From the NCBI RefSeq assembly GCF_000703005.1, contig NZ_JNLH01000001.1:585501-649500 (forward strand): a DNA stretch of 64,000 nucleotides, in the 5' to 3' direction. The stretch's first letter is position 1, and every line of letters begins with the position of its first letter. The translations under genes and the position numbers were made by a program. The notes beneath the pieces were generated by a model. The model made no database searches and was not told the DNA's origin. It saw only the letters and a program-made list of their open reading frames with translations. This stretch comes from Pseudobutyrivibrio ruminis HUN009 (lineage in GTDB: Bacteria; Bacillota; Clostridia; Lachnospirales; Lachnospiraceae). This document shows, in pieces, positions 25,474-34,808 of this stretch.

Positions 25474-25716
25474 CTACGATAATTTCGATACGATTGTGTC
25501 AACCATTTCGCCTACGTTCTTAAGTGACTGGATTTCCTTCATGTCGAACTTTACGTTGAACTTCTTTTCGCATGCAACTACAAGGTTGATCTGTTCAAGT
25601 GAATCCCAATCTTCGATATCGTCAGCTGTTGTTGCATCTGTAAGCTCGATATCATCATCGTCGAATACATCTCTAAATATATCTGTTAATGTTGCAAATA
25701 CTTCTTCTCTTGTCAT
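25474..25716 (-). CDS. Acyl carrier protein
   Basis: 80 aa acidic protein with the phosphopantetheine site DWDSLEQINLV (Ser about residue 39), typical of stand-alone carrier proteins in surface-glycan or specialised clusters. GGAGG lies upstream of ATG 25716. It carries acyl or aminoacyl groups for a partner, most likely the adjacent MaoC/SDR pair and one of the acyltransferases of the locus. Confidence 0.9.
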   Translation of the reverse strand: MTREEVFATLTDIFRDVFDDDDIELTDATTADDIEDWDSLEQINLVVACEKKFNVKFDMKEIQSLKNVGEMVDTIVSKLS

Positions 25717-25739
25717 TTTATTTCCTCCAAATCAATTGA

Positions 25740-27426
25740 TTAGTATATTCCAATTGAATTCAAAATCTCTGGTGCTGCCATGCCATCTCTTAAATGCATT
25801 AAGAAGTAGATGGTACCGCACAAGCCAACCATAAGGGCTACATTTTGAATCAAAATCAATGCTAATGCTTTTTTATTTTCCTTGGCATCAGAACCCAGAG
25901 CAATGCACATGCACATATAAACCGGGATTAGATAGCGGTAAGATATCTGAATACGCTCACTGCCCTCAGCTGGTGTGAATCGAACCAGGCAGCCTGCAAA
26001 AATAGCAACTACGCAAGCCAATAGGCCAAGTCCAATAATAACGTATTGCCACTTTTTAAGGCGATTGCCTTTATTAATAATCAAACCAACAATTAAAACT
26101 ACGAGCATCACAATAATGCAAGCCATAGGTACCTGTGCATTAAGCTTGATATGACCAAGCTCAGAACCAATAACATGGTTGATGTTGTACCAGAAATCTA
26201 CTTTGATTCCCTCCCAAGCAAACTTAAGTGTGCCAATAGGATCTGCCATAACATCGTACATGCTGTATGCTGCACGGCTAGCATCCTGCTCTATAGTTGC
26301 ATGGTTGTGTGAAAGAACAAACATATCATATAACTGGTATTTATACTTTCCAGCGAACTTCTTGATTACTACAAGGGCTCCTGCTATAAATGCTCCTGCC
26401 AAAACATACTCATACCATTTTTTGCTCTTTGCTACATCTGTCCACCATTTCTTAAGTGGAATAGCAAAAAAACCATACTGCAAACAGGGTATAAACCATT
26501 TTGTTTGGAATAAGGATTACTACTATCAATCCGATTAAGTATACATGCCATGCATGAACCTTTGTCTTTTCCTGACTTAAATACAGGCAGACTGTCAACA
26601 AAATGAATGAAAACAGGATACTCATATTGTCGTATGAATATGATGAGCAAAGCTGCAAGGTGGTTGGGAAGAGTGAGAACATCAGCAGCTGCAGCTTTCC
26701 AACAGGAAGCAGCTTGATACAAACCCAACCAGCCAGCACGAGTGTAAGGCTGTTCATGAATCGGCCCATAAATACAAGGCCTGATAATCCGAATCCTAAC
26801 AATCTTGCAATAGCTATTCCAAGTCCGGAAAGCAGATAACGCCTAGCCTGTGTAGGCTTTGTATAACACTGTACCAATTCCTTCATATCGTCATCGGTAT
26901 GGAACCAATTGCCATCAGACAGAATCTGATACTGATATGGGAATGTAACATCGATGTAAGGCAATCTGTAGTAGTCTTCTGCTCGCATGTAGAAATAAGA
27001 TGTGCCTTCAATCCAGTTGCCGTAGCTACCTGGAGTAGTATCGAAATCGTGGTCTTTCATTCCTAGATAAATATTGGAGCAATGGTATGCACTGTAGAAA
27101 TGTTGAACCTCATCTGCTCCGGAGATAGGTGGCATTACCAACTGCATGCAGATACTCCACCCAATCGCCAATACCAGGTAGATTTTTGAGTAACTCCACT
27201 CTTTATCTAGAAGCAAAAACCTAGCCAAGTAGATAGTGAGTGCTATCATCACAATCAATATAAGGGCAAAATAACCATTGTAAAATTTTGTCTTTGAAGT
27301 GTCGAATGCGTTGAGGCAGAAGAACACAATTGAAAAGATGATTCCAAATGCGCTGACTAAAACTGTCCCCAGTTTAAACGCCTTATCCATTGTCATTGGA
27401 TAAAAGAAACTCTTTATTTTTTCCAA
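25740..27426 (-). pseudogene. DUF2142-like polytopic membrane protein, frameshifted at T7
   Basis: Two overlapping frames are one protein. The first (27426-26452, TTG start after AGAGG) has eight or so membrane segments and the DUF2142-type external motif PPISGADEVQHFYSAYHCSN near residue 100; it ends in YTLFAVWFFCYST. The second frame (to 25740) continues as FFAIPLKKWWTDVAKS with further membrane segments. A run of seven T (minus strand; A at 26466-26472) separates them; six T would give an uninterrupted protein of about 560 aa. It may be an inactivated gene, a phase-variable tract, polymerase slippage or a sequencing error. Likely a glycan-locus membrane transferase. Confidence 0.75.
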
Positions 27427-27445
27427 GGATAATCCTCTCTATCTA

Positions 27446-28492
27446 TTATTTGTTAATTCCACGTAGACGATTTTCCATCTTTCCTAGCTCGTCCAACTGG
27501 CCCATGTCCATCCATGTATTTTCGTTGATTGGATAAACGCCAACCTTCTTACCATCATCCTTCAAACGGTTGATGATATCAGGGAAACCGATAAATTCGT
27601 CATCATTAATATATTTCAAAACCTCTGGCTCTACGATGTAGATACCAGTATTTGTGAAGAAGCTGAACTCTGGCTTTTCCTTCATATCAAGGATGTTACC
27701 GTGCTCGCCAAATTCAACAACACCGTAGGCAACCTGGAAGTTGCGAAGTGAGCAAACCATTGTAATCATGTTGCCCTCAGCCTTGTGATGAGCGTAAATC
27801 TTGGAATAATCTTCCTCGATAAGAATGTCGCAGTTTGTAAGGATGAATGTCTCATCAACCTTGCCACGAAGAAGTGAAAGACCGCCGCCTGTGCCAAGTG
27901 GCTTGTCCTCATCAACGTACTCAATAGTGTATGGCTTTTCAACCTCACCAAAGTATGACTTAATCATATTTTTCTTGTGGTTTACTACAAGAATCATTCT
28001 GTTGATGCCATATTCTGCGAAACTATCCATGATGAGCTCCGCAATTGGCTTCTCCCCAACTGGGATAAGTGGCTTTGGCAAAATGCGTGTGTATGGGTAA
28101 AGACGAGTGCCCTTGCCGCCTGCCATCATAACAACTGGGCAAGATAACTCGCTCTGCTTTTTATAATGATTTTCACTCCAGAAGACTGTATCGATGACAA
28201 CACCATTTTCATCTACGATTGGCAAGCCTTCGATGTTGTGGCGGCGCAAGAAATCCCTTGCCTCCTCCTTTTCATCGGCCTTAAGGCTACGAGGCTTGTA
28301 GTTTGCGATTGTGCGCACTTCATCATTTAAATCTCCGCCTGAGAGGATGAATCGTCTTACATCGCCTTCGGATAGTGCAGCTATTAGCTTATTGTTTTCA
28401 TCGACTATAAAGACTGTTCTTCTGCCGCTGGCATCGAATGTTCTCATGGCCTGAAGAACAGAATCTTCCTCATGTATAAATACATTTTCCAT
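27446..28492 (-). CDS. CBS-domain sugar-1-phosphate nucleotidyltransferase (PtmE-like)
   Basis: 348 aa from ATG 28492, which has GGAG 10 nt upstream; the ATG at 28510 lacks a site and lies in a hairpin. Two CBS motifs occupy residues 1-115. A nucleotidyltransferase domain follows from about 120 with VVMMAGGKGTRLYPYTRILP and CDILIEEDYSK. The order matches Campylobacter PtmE (glucosamine-1-phosphate guanylyltransferase), which opens the GDP-based legionaminic pathway. LegC- and LegB-like genes follow upstream, supporting that role. Confidence 0.85.
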   Translation of the reverse strand: MENVFIHEEDSVLQAMRTFDASGRRTVFIVDENNKLIAALSEGDVRRFILSGGDLNDEVRTIANYKPRSLKADEKEEARDFLRRHNIEGLPIVDENGVVIDTVFWSENHYKKQSELSCPVVMMAGGKGTRLYPYTRILPKPLIPVGEKPIAELIMDSFAEYGINRMILVVNHKKNMIKSYFGEVEKPYTIEYVDEDKPLGTGGGLSLLRGKVDETFILTNCDILIEEDYSKIYAHHKAEGNMITMVCSLRNFQVAYGVVEFGEHGNILDMKEKPEFSFFTNTGIYIVEPEVLKYINDDEFIGFPDIINRLKDDGKKVGVYPINENTWMDMGQLDELGKMENRLRGINK

Positions 28493-28506
28493 AATTAATA
28501 TACTCC

Positions 28507-28595
28507 GCATAATCTTACATTAACAAAAAATAGATTCTCTTTCAGTCACTAGATGTTCCTTTCAGAGAACAATTATTTTGTTAATTAGATTATGC
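28507..28595. repeat. Long inverted repeat E1 between PtmE-like and LegC-like genes
   Basis: 89 nt: GCATAATCT pairs with AGATTATGC, then TTAACAAAA with TTTTGTTAA, then TTCTC with GAGAA. It is similar in length to D elements but of different sequence. On the minus strand TTTAGATGA immediately precedes it (28604-28596) and GGA follows. It may shape the transcript between the two cistrons. Confidence 0.65.
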
Positions 28596-28608
28596 TCATC
28601 TAAATTTG

Positions 28609-29775
28609 CTATTTACTAAAGGTTCGTACCACATCAAGAACGCGGCGGACACCGGCCTCGTCGAGGTTGGTTGAGCATGGTACGTTTACGACGCGTTTCC
28701 AGTACCATGGTGCTTTTTCAAGTTCGTATGTACGAGCTCCCTGATATGGAAGCTGATCTGAGATAAGTCCCCAGATTGGACGAGACTGGATGTGCGCTTC
28801 CTTTAATGCTTCGATGAGCTGGTCGCGGCCCTTCTCGTCATTTTCAAATACTACTGAGTAGAACCAGTAGTTGCTGCGGATGCCTTCTCTGAAATCCTGA
28901 ACGTGAAGTCCTGGCATCTTATCAATTGCATCCTTGTATAAATGATAGTTTGTTGTCTTTGTCTTGATGAAATCTTCAAGCTGCTCTAATTGAGCGATTC
29001 CAAGAGCTGCCTGAAGGTTTGTCATTCTGTAGTTGAAGCCGATTTCATCGTGAATGAAGTTGGCCTGATCTGCTTTGGCCTGAGTTGTCAAATGCTTTGC
29101 GTGTGCAAGAAGCTTCTCATCATTTGAAACAATCATTCCGCCACCGCCTGTGGTGATGATTTTATTTCCGTTGAATGAATAGCAACCCATATCACCGATT
29201 GTACCAGCAAACTTTCCAGCGTATTTGCCCTCAGTGTAATATGTTCCAAGTGCCTCTGTTGCATCCTCTACAACCTTGATGTTGTACTTTTCAGCGATTG
29301 GCATGATGGCTTCCATGTCGGCCATATTTCCGAAGACATGTACAACTACCATAGCCTTGATATGACGGCCTGTCTTCTTGTCGATAAGCTTGCCATCTGT
29401 GAAGTCGCACTCTGTCTCACAGAACTTCTGAAGCTTCACTGGGTCCATGCAAAGGCTATCGTCGCAATCCATGAATACTGGCTCGGCGCCGATGTACTTT
29501 GTAGGGTTTACCGCTGCAATGAATGTAAGAGTTGGCACGATAACTGCATCTTCACGAGTAACTCCGCTAAGGAGTAAGCTGATGTGAAGGGCTGATGTAC
29601 CATTCTGAGTGCTGACTGCACCTGGAGCCTTTACATACTCTGCAATCTTCTTCTCAAAATCTGAAACGTATGGGCCCGCTGTGGATACCCACTCAGTTTC
29701 TACTGCATCTGTAACATACTTTAGCTCATTTCCCTTTAAGTTTGGAACCGAAAGGGCTATAAATTCATCTGACAT
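28609..29775 (-). CDS. LegC-like aminotransferase
   Basis: 388 aa DegT/DnrJ/EryC1 aminotransferase. Motifs: TQNGTSALHISLLL (PLP phosphate region, about residue 58), VVEDATEALGTYY (Asp that contacts the pyridine nitrogen, about 170) and CYSFNGNKIITTGGGGMIVS (Schiff-base Lys, about 200). The long spacing with an inserted segment is typical of LegC. It converts the 4-keto product of the LegB-like dehydratase to a 4-amino sugar. RBS GAGG upstream of ATG 29775. Confidence 0.9.
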   Translation of the reverse strand: MSDEFIALSVPNLKGNELKYVTDAVETEWVSTAGPYVSDFEKKIAEYVKAPGAVSTQNGTSALHISLLLSGVTREDAVIVPTLTFIAAVNPTKYIGAEPVFMDCDDSLCMDPVKLQKFCETECDFTDGKLIDKKTGRHIKAMVVVHVFGNMADMEAIMPIAEKYNIKVVEDATEALGTYYTEGKYAGKFAGTIGDMGCYSFNGNKIITTGGGGMIVSNDEKLLAHAKHLTTQAKADQANFIHDEIGFNYRMTNLQAALGIAQLEQLEDFIKTKTTNYHLYKDAIDKMPGLHVQDFREGIRSNYWFYSVVFENDEKGRDQLIEALKEAHIQSRPIWGLISDQLPYQGARTYELEKAPWYWKRVVNVPCSTNLDEAGVRRVLDVVRTFSK

Positions 29776-29793
29776 TTCTAATACCTCTAGTCC

Positions 29794-29826
29794 GCCCTTC
29801 TATGTGCCATATGTCACATATCGGGC
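29794..29826. repeat. Short hairpin E2 between legC-like and legB-like genes
   Basis: 33 nt: GCCC-TTC-TATGTG pairs with CACATA-TC-GGGC. On the minus strand it is flanked by TTTAGATGA on one side and GGACTAGAGG on the other, the same flanks seen around E1 and D8 despite unrelated interiors. The GAGG part is the binding site of the next gene. Confidence 0.6.
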
Positions 29827-29867
29827 TCATCTAAACATTAAAATTTATTCCATTCGCTAAACCGCGA

Positions 29868-30848
29868 TTAGATATTATATATATCCACTTTATATTTATC
29901 CATATTCTCACGTAAGAACGCGATAGTTTCGGCGAGACCCTGCTCGAATGTGTACTGTGGCTTCCAGTCTGTGAGCTCAAGAATCTTCTTGTTGCATCCA
30001 AGGAGACGGTTTACCTCAGACTTCTCTGGGCGGAGGCGATCCTCATCGCAGATAATCTTTGCATTAGGGTTGATCTGGCGGATGAGCTCCTCGGCGAGCT
30101 GTCCGATAGAGATTTCCTTCTGTGTTGCGATGTTGATTTCCTGGCCGATTGTCTTATCGCTTTCGTACATAGCGATGAAGCCGTGAGCTGTATCCTTTAC
30201 GTAGTTGAAATCACGTGTAGGAGTGAGTGAACCAAGCTTGATCTCCTCCTTGCCAGCAAGAAGCTGTGTGATGATTGTAGGGATAACGGCACGTGCTGAC
30301 TGACGTGGTCCGAATGTGTTGAATGGACGCACGATTGTAACAGGCAAATCGAATGAACGGTAGAATGACTCTGCAAGTCTATCTGCACCGATTTTTGTAG
30401 CTGAGTATGGTGACTGGCCCTGGTATGGGTGCTTCTCATCGATTGGAACGTACTGTGCTGTTCCGTAAACTTCTGATGTAGAAGTAACTAATACTCTAGC
30501 TGTGCCAAGGTCTCTGGCTGCCTGTAAAATATTCAATGTACCCTTGATGTTTGTGTCAACGTAAGCATCAGGGCTGTGATAACTAAATGGAATTGCAATA
30601 AGGGCTGCAAGGTGGAATACTGCATCGCATCCCTTCATAGCCTCGCGAACACCGTTAGGGTCGCGAACATCACCAGCGAATACCTCAACGTGGTCCATAA
30701 TATCCTTTGGAAGTGTATCGAGCCATCCCCAGTTGTTGAATGAATTGTAGTAAACGAATGCACGAACTTCGTAGCCCTTCTTTACTAACTCTTCTACTAA
30801 GTGTGAACCGATGAATCCATCTGAACCTGTAACTAAAACTTTACTCAT
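29868..30848 (-). CDS. LegB-like NDP-GlcNAc 4,6-dehydratase
   Basis: 326 aa extended SDR. NAD motif VTGSDGFIGSHLVEEL, TSTSEVYGTAQYVPI, YSATKIGADRL (YxxxK) and RPFNTFGPRQS. The sequence style (FVYYNSFNNWGWLD near residue 36) is characteristic of LegB. It makes the 4-keto-6-deoxy sugar used by the LegC-like enzyme. It overlaps the upstream gene by 8 bp and uses a GAGG site inside it. Confidence 0.92.
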   Translation of the reverse strand: MSKVLVTGSDGFIGSHLVEELVKKGYEVRAFVYYNSFNNWGWLDTLPKDIMDHVEVFAGDVRDPNGVREAMKGCDAVFHLAALIAIPFSYHSPDAYVDTNIKGTLNILQAARDLGTARVLVTSTSEVYGTAQYVPIDEKHPYQGQSPYSATKIGADRLAESFYRSFDLPVTIVRPFNTFGPRQSARAVIPTIITQLLAGKEEIKLGSLTPTRDFNYVKDTAHGFIAMYESDKTIGQEINIATQKEISIGQLAEELIRQINPNAKIICDEDRLRPEKSEVNRLLGCNKKILELTDWKPQYTFEQGLAETIAFLRENMDKYKVDIYNI

Positions 30849-32268
30849 TTTCTTTTACCTCTAAAAAATAATCATACATAGACTTTGCTATAAGTGAAAT
30901 GTTGTCTGGCTTTAAGCGGTCGGCGCTAAGCACATATGTGTTGCCGACTCTAGCGCAGCTCATGTAGGCTGCCAAATATTTGATAACGTCCTCACGAGAT
31001 GGCTGCTTCCAATTGGCCATGGCCTCAAGATAATTGTCATAAACATCCTCGATGCGCATGATGCCTGGTGCATTCTTGTAGAGAATGTCGCCACCCATGA
31101 TGACTGGTCTACGAAGAAGCATTGCTTCCTGACCAGCTGTGCCTGTAAGTGTTGCAACACACTGGCAGTTTTTGATGAGTGCGAAGGAATCCTCCCATGG
31201 GTCGATAAGAACGATGTTTGGATATTTCTTCAGCTCCTCGTAGAAGCTATTGTCCCTGCTGCCAAGGAATGAGTAGTGCTCCTTTGCGTAAATCAAAGTG
31301 TCAGCTGGAACTGACTTTGCCAAATTGTCCAGGAAGAAAAGCTGCTTTTCATATTTCTGAGCGCAAACAATTGTGGATGCCTCTGGCTGAAGATGCAAAG
31401 GATAGTAAACAAACTTCTTTGTTAAATCTGCCTTGTTGTAATACTTCTTGCTCTTTTTATATCTTCTATAAAATTTCCATGGATCAAAGGCTGTCTCGTA
31501 GTCCTTGTAGTACATGTAGTTGCCTTTGTCCAATGTGTGCGGATTGAAGAATCTCTGACGAATCCAAAACAGTGGCAAAATCAAAAAGCTTGGCTTGAAC
31601 TTTGGCACCTTGCCTGAGAAGTTCATGAAAGCTGGCTTTGAATGCTTTTCCTCGAAAGAATCTAGATATTCCTCTGCCTGCTTGAGCTGCTCGTCAGTGT
31701 ATTCTCTGTCCAGATAATCATCTGGCATGTTGTAAATCATCTCGAATGGTTCGTTCAAGATATAGTGATGAGTCAAATCCATTCCAACGGAACGCATCAG
31801 AAGCAACGAATAGTAATGTGCCCCTAGCTTCTTGCCTACAAGGTATCCTGCATAGCTGAATAATGTAGCAATAACCTCATCAAAGTAAAAATCTATTTTG
31901 TATGTGGTGAACACATACTCCCAAAATGCAAACAAACCAGCGGCTGTGTGCACGCAATAATCATAATCTCTATTAATTAAGAATCTATCTGTATAGATGT
32001 ATTTCCACATTGGGGCTGCGTCGTACTTTTTCTCATACTCGCAAAGCTTTTCCAAAGTGAATTCGTCCCAATGGGCGTTCATGAAATCTGAAAGGACAAC
32101 AACAGTAACTGCATCGCCGTATTTGCTTTCAACGTACTGCTTCTCTCTGGAATCCAGCACAACAATTACACCATTGGCCTCGCTATCGTGTTTTTCTTTT
32201 ATATCCTTAAATATCAATGGGGTGTAGTCGAGGAAGGCCTCGCGCCCCATAAAACATAAGTTAAGCAT
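30841..32268 (-). CDS. Capsule-synthesis-like GT-B protein
   Basis: 475 aa without membrane segments. The C-terminal part resembles capsule polysaccharide (KpsC/KpsS, Capsule_synth) transferases, with YYPLHLQPEAST near residue 295, IYAKEHYSFLG near 335, and CQCVATLTGTAGQEAMLLRR near 385. These enzymes transfer Kdo or other acidic sugars, which would suit a locus making a nonulosonic acid. Assignment is by motif resemblance. AGGAG lies upstream of ATG 32268. Confidence 0.7.
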   Translation of the reverse strand: MLNLCFMGREAFLDYTPLIFKDIKEKHDSEANGVIVVLDSREKQYVESKYGDAVTVVVLSDFMNAHWDEFTLEKLCEYEKKYDAAPMWKYIYTDRFLINRDYDYCVHTAAGLFAFWEYVFTTYKIDFYFDEVIATLFSYAGYLVGKKLGAHYYSLLLMRSVGMDLTHHYILNEPFEMIYNMPDDYLDREYTDEQLKQAEEYLDSFEEKHSKPAFMNFSGKVPKFKPSFLILPLFWIRQRFFNPHTLDKGNYMYYKDYETAFDPWKFYRRYKKSKKYYNKADLTKKFVYYPLHLQPEASTIVCAQKYEKQLFFLDNLAKSVPADTLIYAKEHYSFLGSRDNSFYEELKKYPNIVLIDPWEDSFALIKNCQCVATLTGTAGQEAMLLRRPVIMGGDILYKNAPGIMRIEDVYDNYLEAMANWKQPSREDVIKYLAAYMSCARVGNTYVLSADRLKPDNISLIAKSMYDYFLEVKENE

Positions 32269-32270
32269 TT

Positions 32271-33719
32271 TTATCTCCTAAAGAAAATTAACTTAGTAAG
32301 TATACCACAGACCACTAGTATGGTAAACAAAGCCAAAGCTGCGGCAACATAGATGTTTTCTATGAGCATGTAATAAAGTATGCCTGGAATTACGATGGCT
32401 AAAAGTGGTAGCCAGCTGTTGGCAAAAAGCTTTAAGAACGAGTAGTTGAACTTTCTTGAAAGCTTTATCATCAAAAGCAGTGAGTATAGGGCATAGCTCA
32501 TTCCTGTGCCGATGGCAACCATATTGATGCTGCGCTCTACAAATACAACTAAACCAGTTGAGAAAATTACATTGAAAATGCAAAGTGCAACTGAGTTTGC
32601 AATCAATGATTTGTTCAGCTTAAGCACACTGAAAATGTTTCCGAAAAGCATGGTTGTGGAGTAGATTGCAACGCCGATGATAAGAATCTGAGTTGCAGGG
32701 GTTCCATCTGTGTACATTGGCATAAACATCTGCACAAATATTGGCATGATGAAGAATACGCAAACACATGCTGCTCCGGAAATAACTGATGTGATGTTGG
32801 TAAAATAGCTAGCCTTTTCAAGGAGCTGCTTTTCATCTTTATTGGCCCCATACAAATGAGAAACCTTTATGTAAAACACCTGAGAAATTGTCTGTGGGAC
32901 AAGCACCATAGTAGTGAATCCCATCAAAGGCACTGAGTAAACTCCCAAGTCGTCAGTAGTCAAAAATCCAAGGATAACAAATTTATCCACGCTTTGAACC
33001 AAAGTCCAAATCAAGCTATTGATTAAAAGTGGAAGGCCGCCGATAATCATGACTTTCATATATGAAAAGTCGAAGCTGAGGCGCACTCCCTTAAGTGCAT
33101 TCTTGCGGAACATAATAATTCCGAGTAACGCTGATGACATTGTCATGGCGTAAAGACCGTAGTAGCCTACTACGTTTAGCGCAGCAACACCAATTCCGAA
33201 GGCAATTATTGTGCGAAGGAATCCGATGGCTGCTGAATAATTGTATTTTCCATTCATCCTGACTGTGGCATTTGACATATCATCAAAGCTCTTCAGCAGA
33301 ATCATAATTGGGCACATAGCATATCCAAAGGCGTAATAAGCCTGGTACTGGTCCATGCCGATGCGGCCGCGATAGTAAAAGAAAGCCCATGCTTCAAATA
33401 CCACAAAGATGATGAGATATATCATCAGCATAAATGTGGTAGCTGTGTTTTTGAGTTTGTTTGCTGTTTCATAATCCTTACGGCCAAGGGCCTGAGGATA
33501 ATCCCTATTGTAGGCGTTGAGCACGCCGAACTGGGCGTAATTCATATATGTCTGGGCAAGTAAGCAGGTGCTGTAAATACCCAGTGGTTTTACTGGAACA
33601 AGTGACTTTGAGTATACGCTAAATATAAATGATATTCCCGAGCAGATAACTGTGGAAATAGTCACTAGTATAAAATCTGCACTTTTAATTTTTTCTAGCA
33701 GTTTGGTAAGCATCCTCAT
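32271..33719 (-). CDS. Wzx-like polysaccharide flippase
   Basis: 482 aa with 12-14 membrane segments spread evenly, as in the MOP/MATE-related polysaccharide exporter family. Landmarks are FSVYSKSLVPVKPLGIYSTC near residue 35 and the central LPLLINSLIWTLVQSVDKF near 225, both common in Wzx proteins. It flips undecaprenyl-linked repeat units across the membrane. It overlaps the preceding GT4 gene by 35 bp; ATG 33713 is an alternative start. Confidence 0.88.
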   Translation of the reverse strand: MRMLTKLLEKIKSADFILVTISTVICSGISFIFSVYSKSLVPVKPLGIYSTCLLAQTYMNYAQFGVLNAYNRDYPQALGRKDYETANKLKNTATTFMLMIYLIIFVVFEAWAFFYYRGRIGMDQYQAYYAFGYAMCPIMILLKSFDDMSNATVRMNGKYNYSAAIGFLRTIIAFGIGVAALNVVGYYGLYAMTMSSALLGIIMFRKNALKGVRLSFDFSYMKVMIIGGLPLLINSLIWTLVQSVDKFVILGFLTTDDLGVYSVPLMGFTTMVLVPQTISQVFYIKVSHLYGANKDEKQLLEKASYFTNITSVISGAACVCVFFIMPIFVQMFMPMYTDGTPATQILIIGVAIYSTTMLFGNIFSVLKLNKSLIANSVALCIFNVIFSTGLVVFVERSINMVAIGTGMSYALYSLLLMIKLSRKFNYSFLKLFANSWLPLLAIVIPGILYYMLIENIYVAAALALFTILVVCGILTKLIFFRR

Positions 33720-34779
33720 AAATCTTCTTTACTTCTTCCATGTATGTTTCAAAATTATTTAAGTCCTTGGCATGCCTTCTGGCGCCATCTGACTTCATTC
33801 TGTATATCTCCTGATTGTCCAGGAGCTCATTGATATTGGAAACAAATGCATCTCTATCCACAGGCTTCTTGTCTGTGCCGCATATTTTTCCACAATCATC
33901 GTTTACGGTGGTGAGAAATCCACCAACTTTGCTGACAAGCACAGGCTTGCCAAAGGCCATTGCCTCAACAGCTGCCATACCAAAGCCTTCGAATTTGGAA
34001 GGTGCCACAAGAATCTTGGTCTGATTCATGTAGATGTATGGATTGTGCTGAAGGCCCACCATTGTAATATTCTCTGAAAGATTGTATCTTCCAATTAATT
34101 CAAGGCACTCGCTTCCTAAATCACCGCCGCCTACAATAATGGCTTTGATGTCAGGATGAGTCTCCTTGACCTCTTTAACTATTCTTACGAACTCGTAAGG
34201 GTTCTTGTCATCTGTGAGATATCCTACGAAAAGCAAGTCTGATTTATATTTCTCCAGCTTTTCTTTTGACATCTCTGTGCCTGGTAAATATCCCTTTTCA
34301 AAAATCTTTACTGCATTGAAAGGTGTGCCAAGGACCACAGTCTTACCTGCCATTTTATCCTTAAACCAAGCTTTCTCTTCCACGATTTTGTTTGGGATGA
34401 TTATCTTTGTAAAGTTCTTACATGCTCCGCCATAAATTACGGATTTAGGGCCAATTTTCTGAACCCATTTTGGCACAGAATAAATGTGGCTGATGATTGG
34501 AATAGTGTCAGTCACCTTTGTGCACATGAGGCTGCAGTCATACTCATAGGCATGAATGATATCTGGCTTTACCTCATCAATAGCTTCTTTGATAGCATTT
34601 TCATCAACCTTTTCAACACCGATGTATTCGATGTCATGCTCCAGCAGCTTTGTCTCAACAGAGCCTGTGGCTGTGAGATACACGCTGTGAATATCTTCTG
34701 GCATGGCGTTGATTATATTAATCGCAACGTTTTCCATGCCACTGTAAGTTGATGACTTAGATACATGTAAAACTTTCAT
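33685..34779 (-). CDS. GT4-type glycosyltransferase
   Basis: 364 aa GT-B enzyme. N-terminal MKVLHVSKSSTYSGMENVAI, and the donor half with SDLLFVGYLTDDKNPYEFVR near residue 195 and PSKFEGFGMAAVEAMAFGKP near 268 (classic E-x7-E loop). It is close in style to the GT4 gene at 54975. Cytoplasmic addition of a sugar to the lipid-linked unit. It is followed by Wzx with a long overlap, implying coupled translation. Confidence 0.9.
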   Translation of the reverse strand: MKVLHVSKSSTYSGMENVAINIINAMPEDIHSVYLTATGSVETKLLEHDIEYIGVEKVDENAIKEAIDEVKPDIIHAYEYDCSLMCTKVTDTIPIISHIYSVPKWVQKIGPKSVIYGGACKNFTKIIIPNKIVEEKAWFKDKMAGKTVVLGTPFNAVKIFEKGYLPGTEMSKEKLEKYKSDLLFVGYLTDDKNPYEFVRIVKEVKETHPDIKAIIVGGGDLGSECLELIGRYNLSENITMVGLQHNPYIYMNQTKILVAPSKFEGFGMAAVEAMAFGKPVLVSKVGGFLTTVNDDCGKICGTDKKPVDRDAFVSNINELLDNQEIYRMKSDGARRHAKDLNNFETYMEEVKKIYEDAYQTARKN

Positions 34780-34808
34780 AGTACTTCTACCCCCGCAAAT
34801 AGTTACGT

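Noticed and set aside
25740..26483. Independent 247-residue membrane protein
   Set aside because: It would need a TTG start without a binding site, and its sequence continues the upstream frame across the T7 tract.
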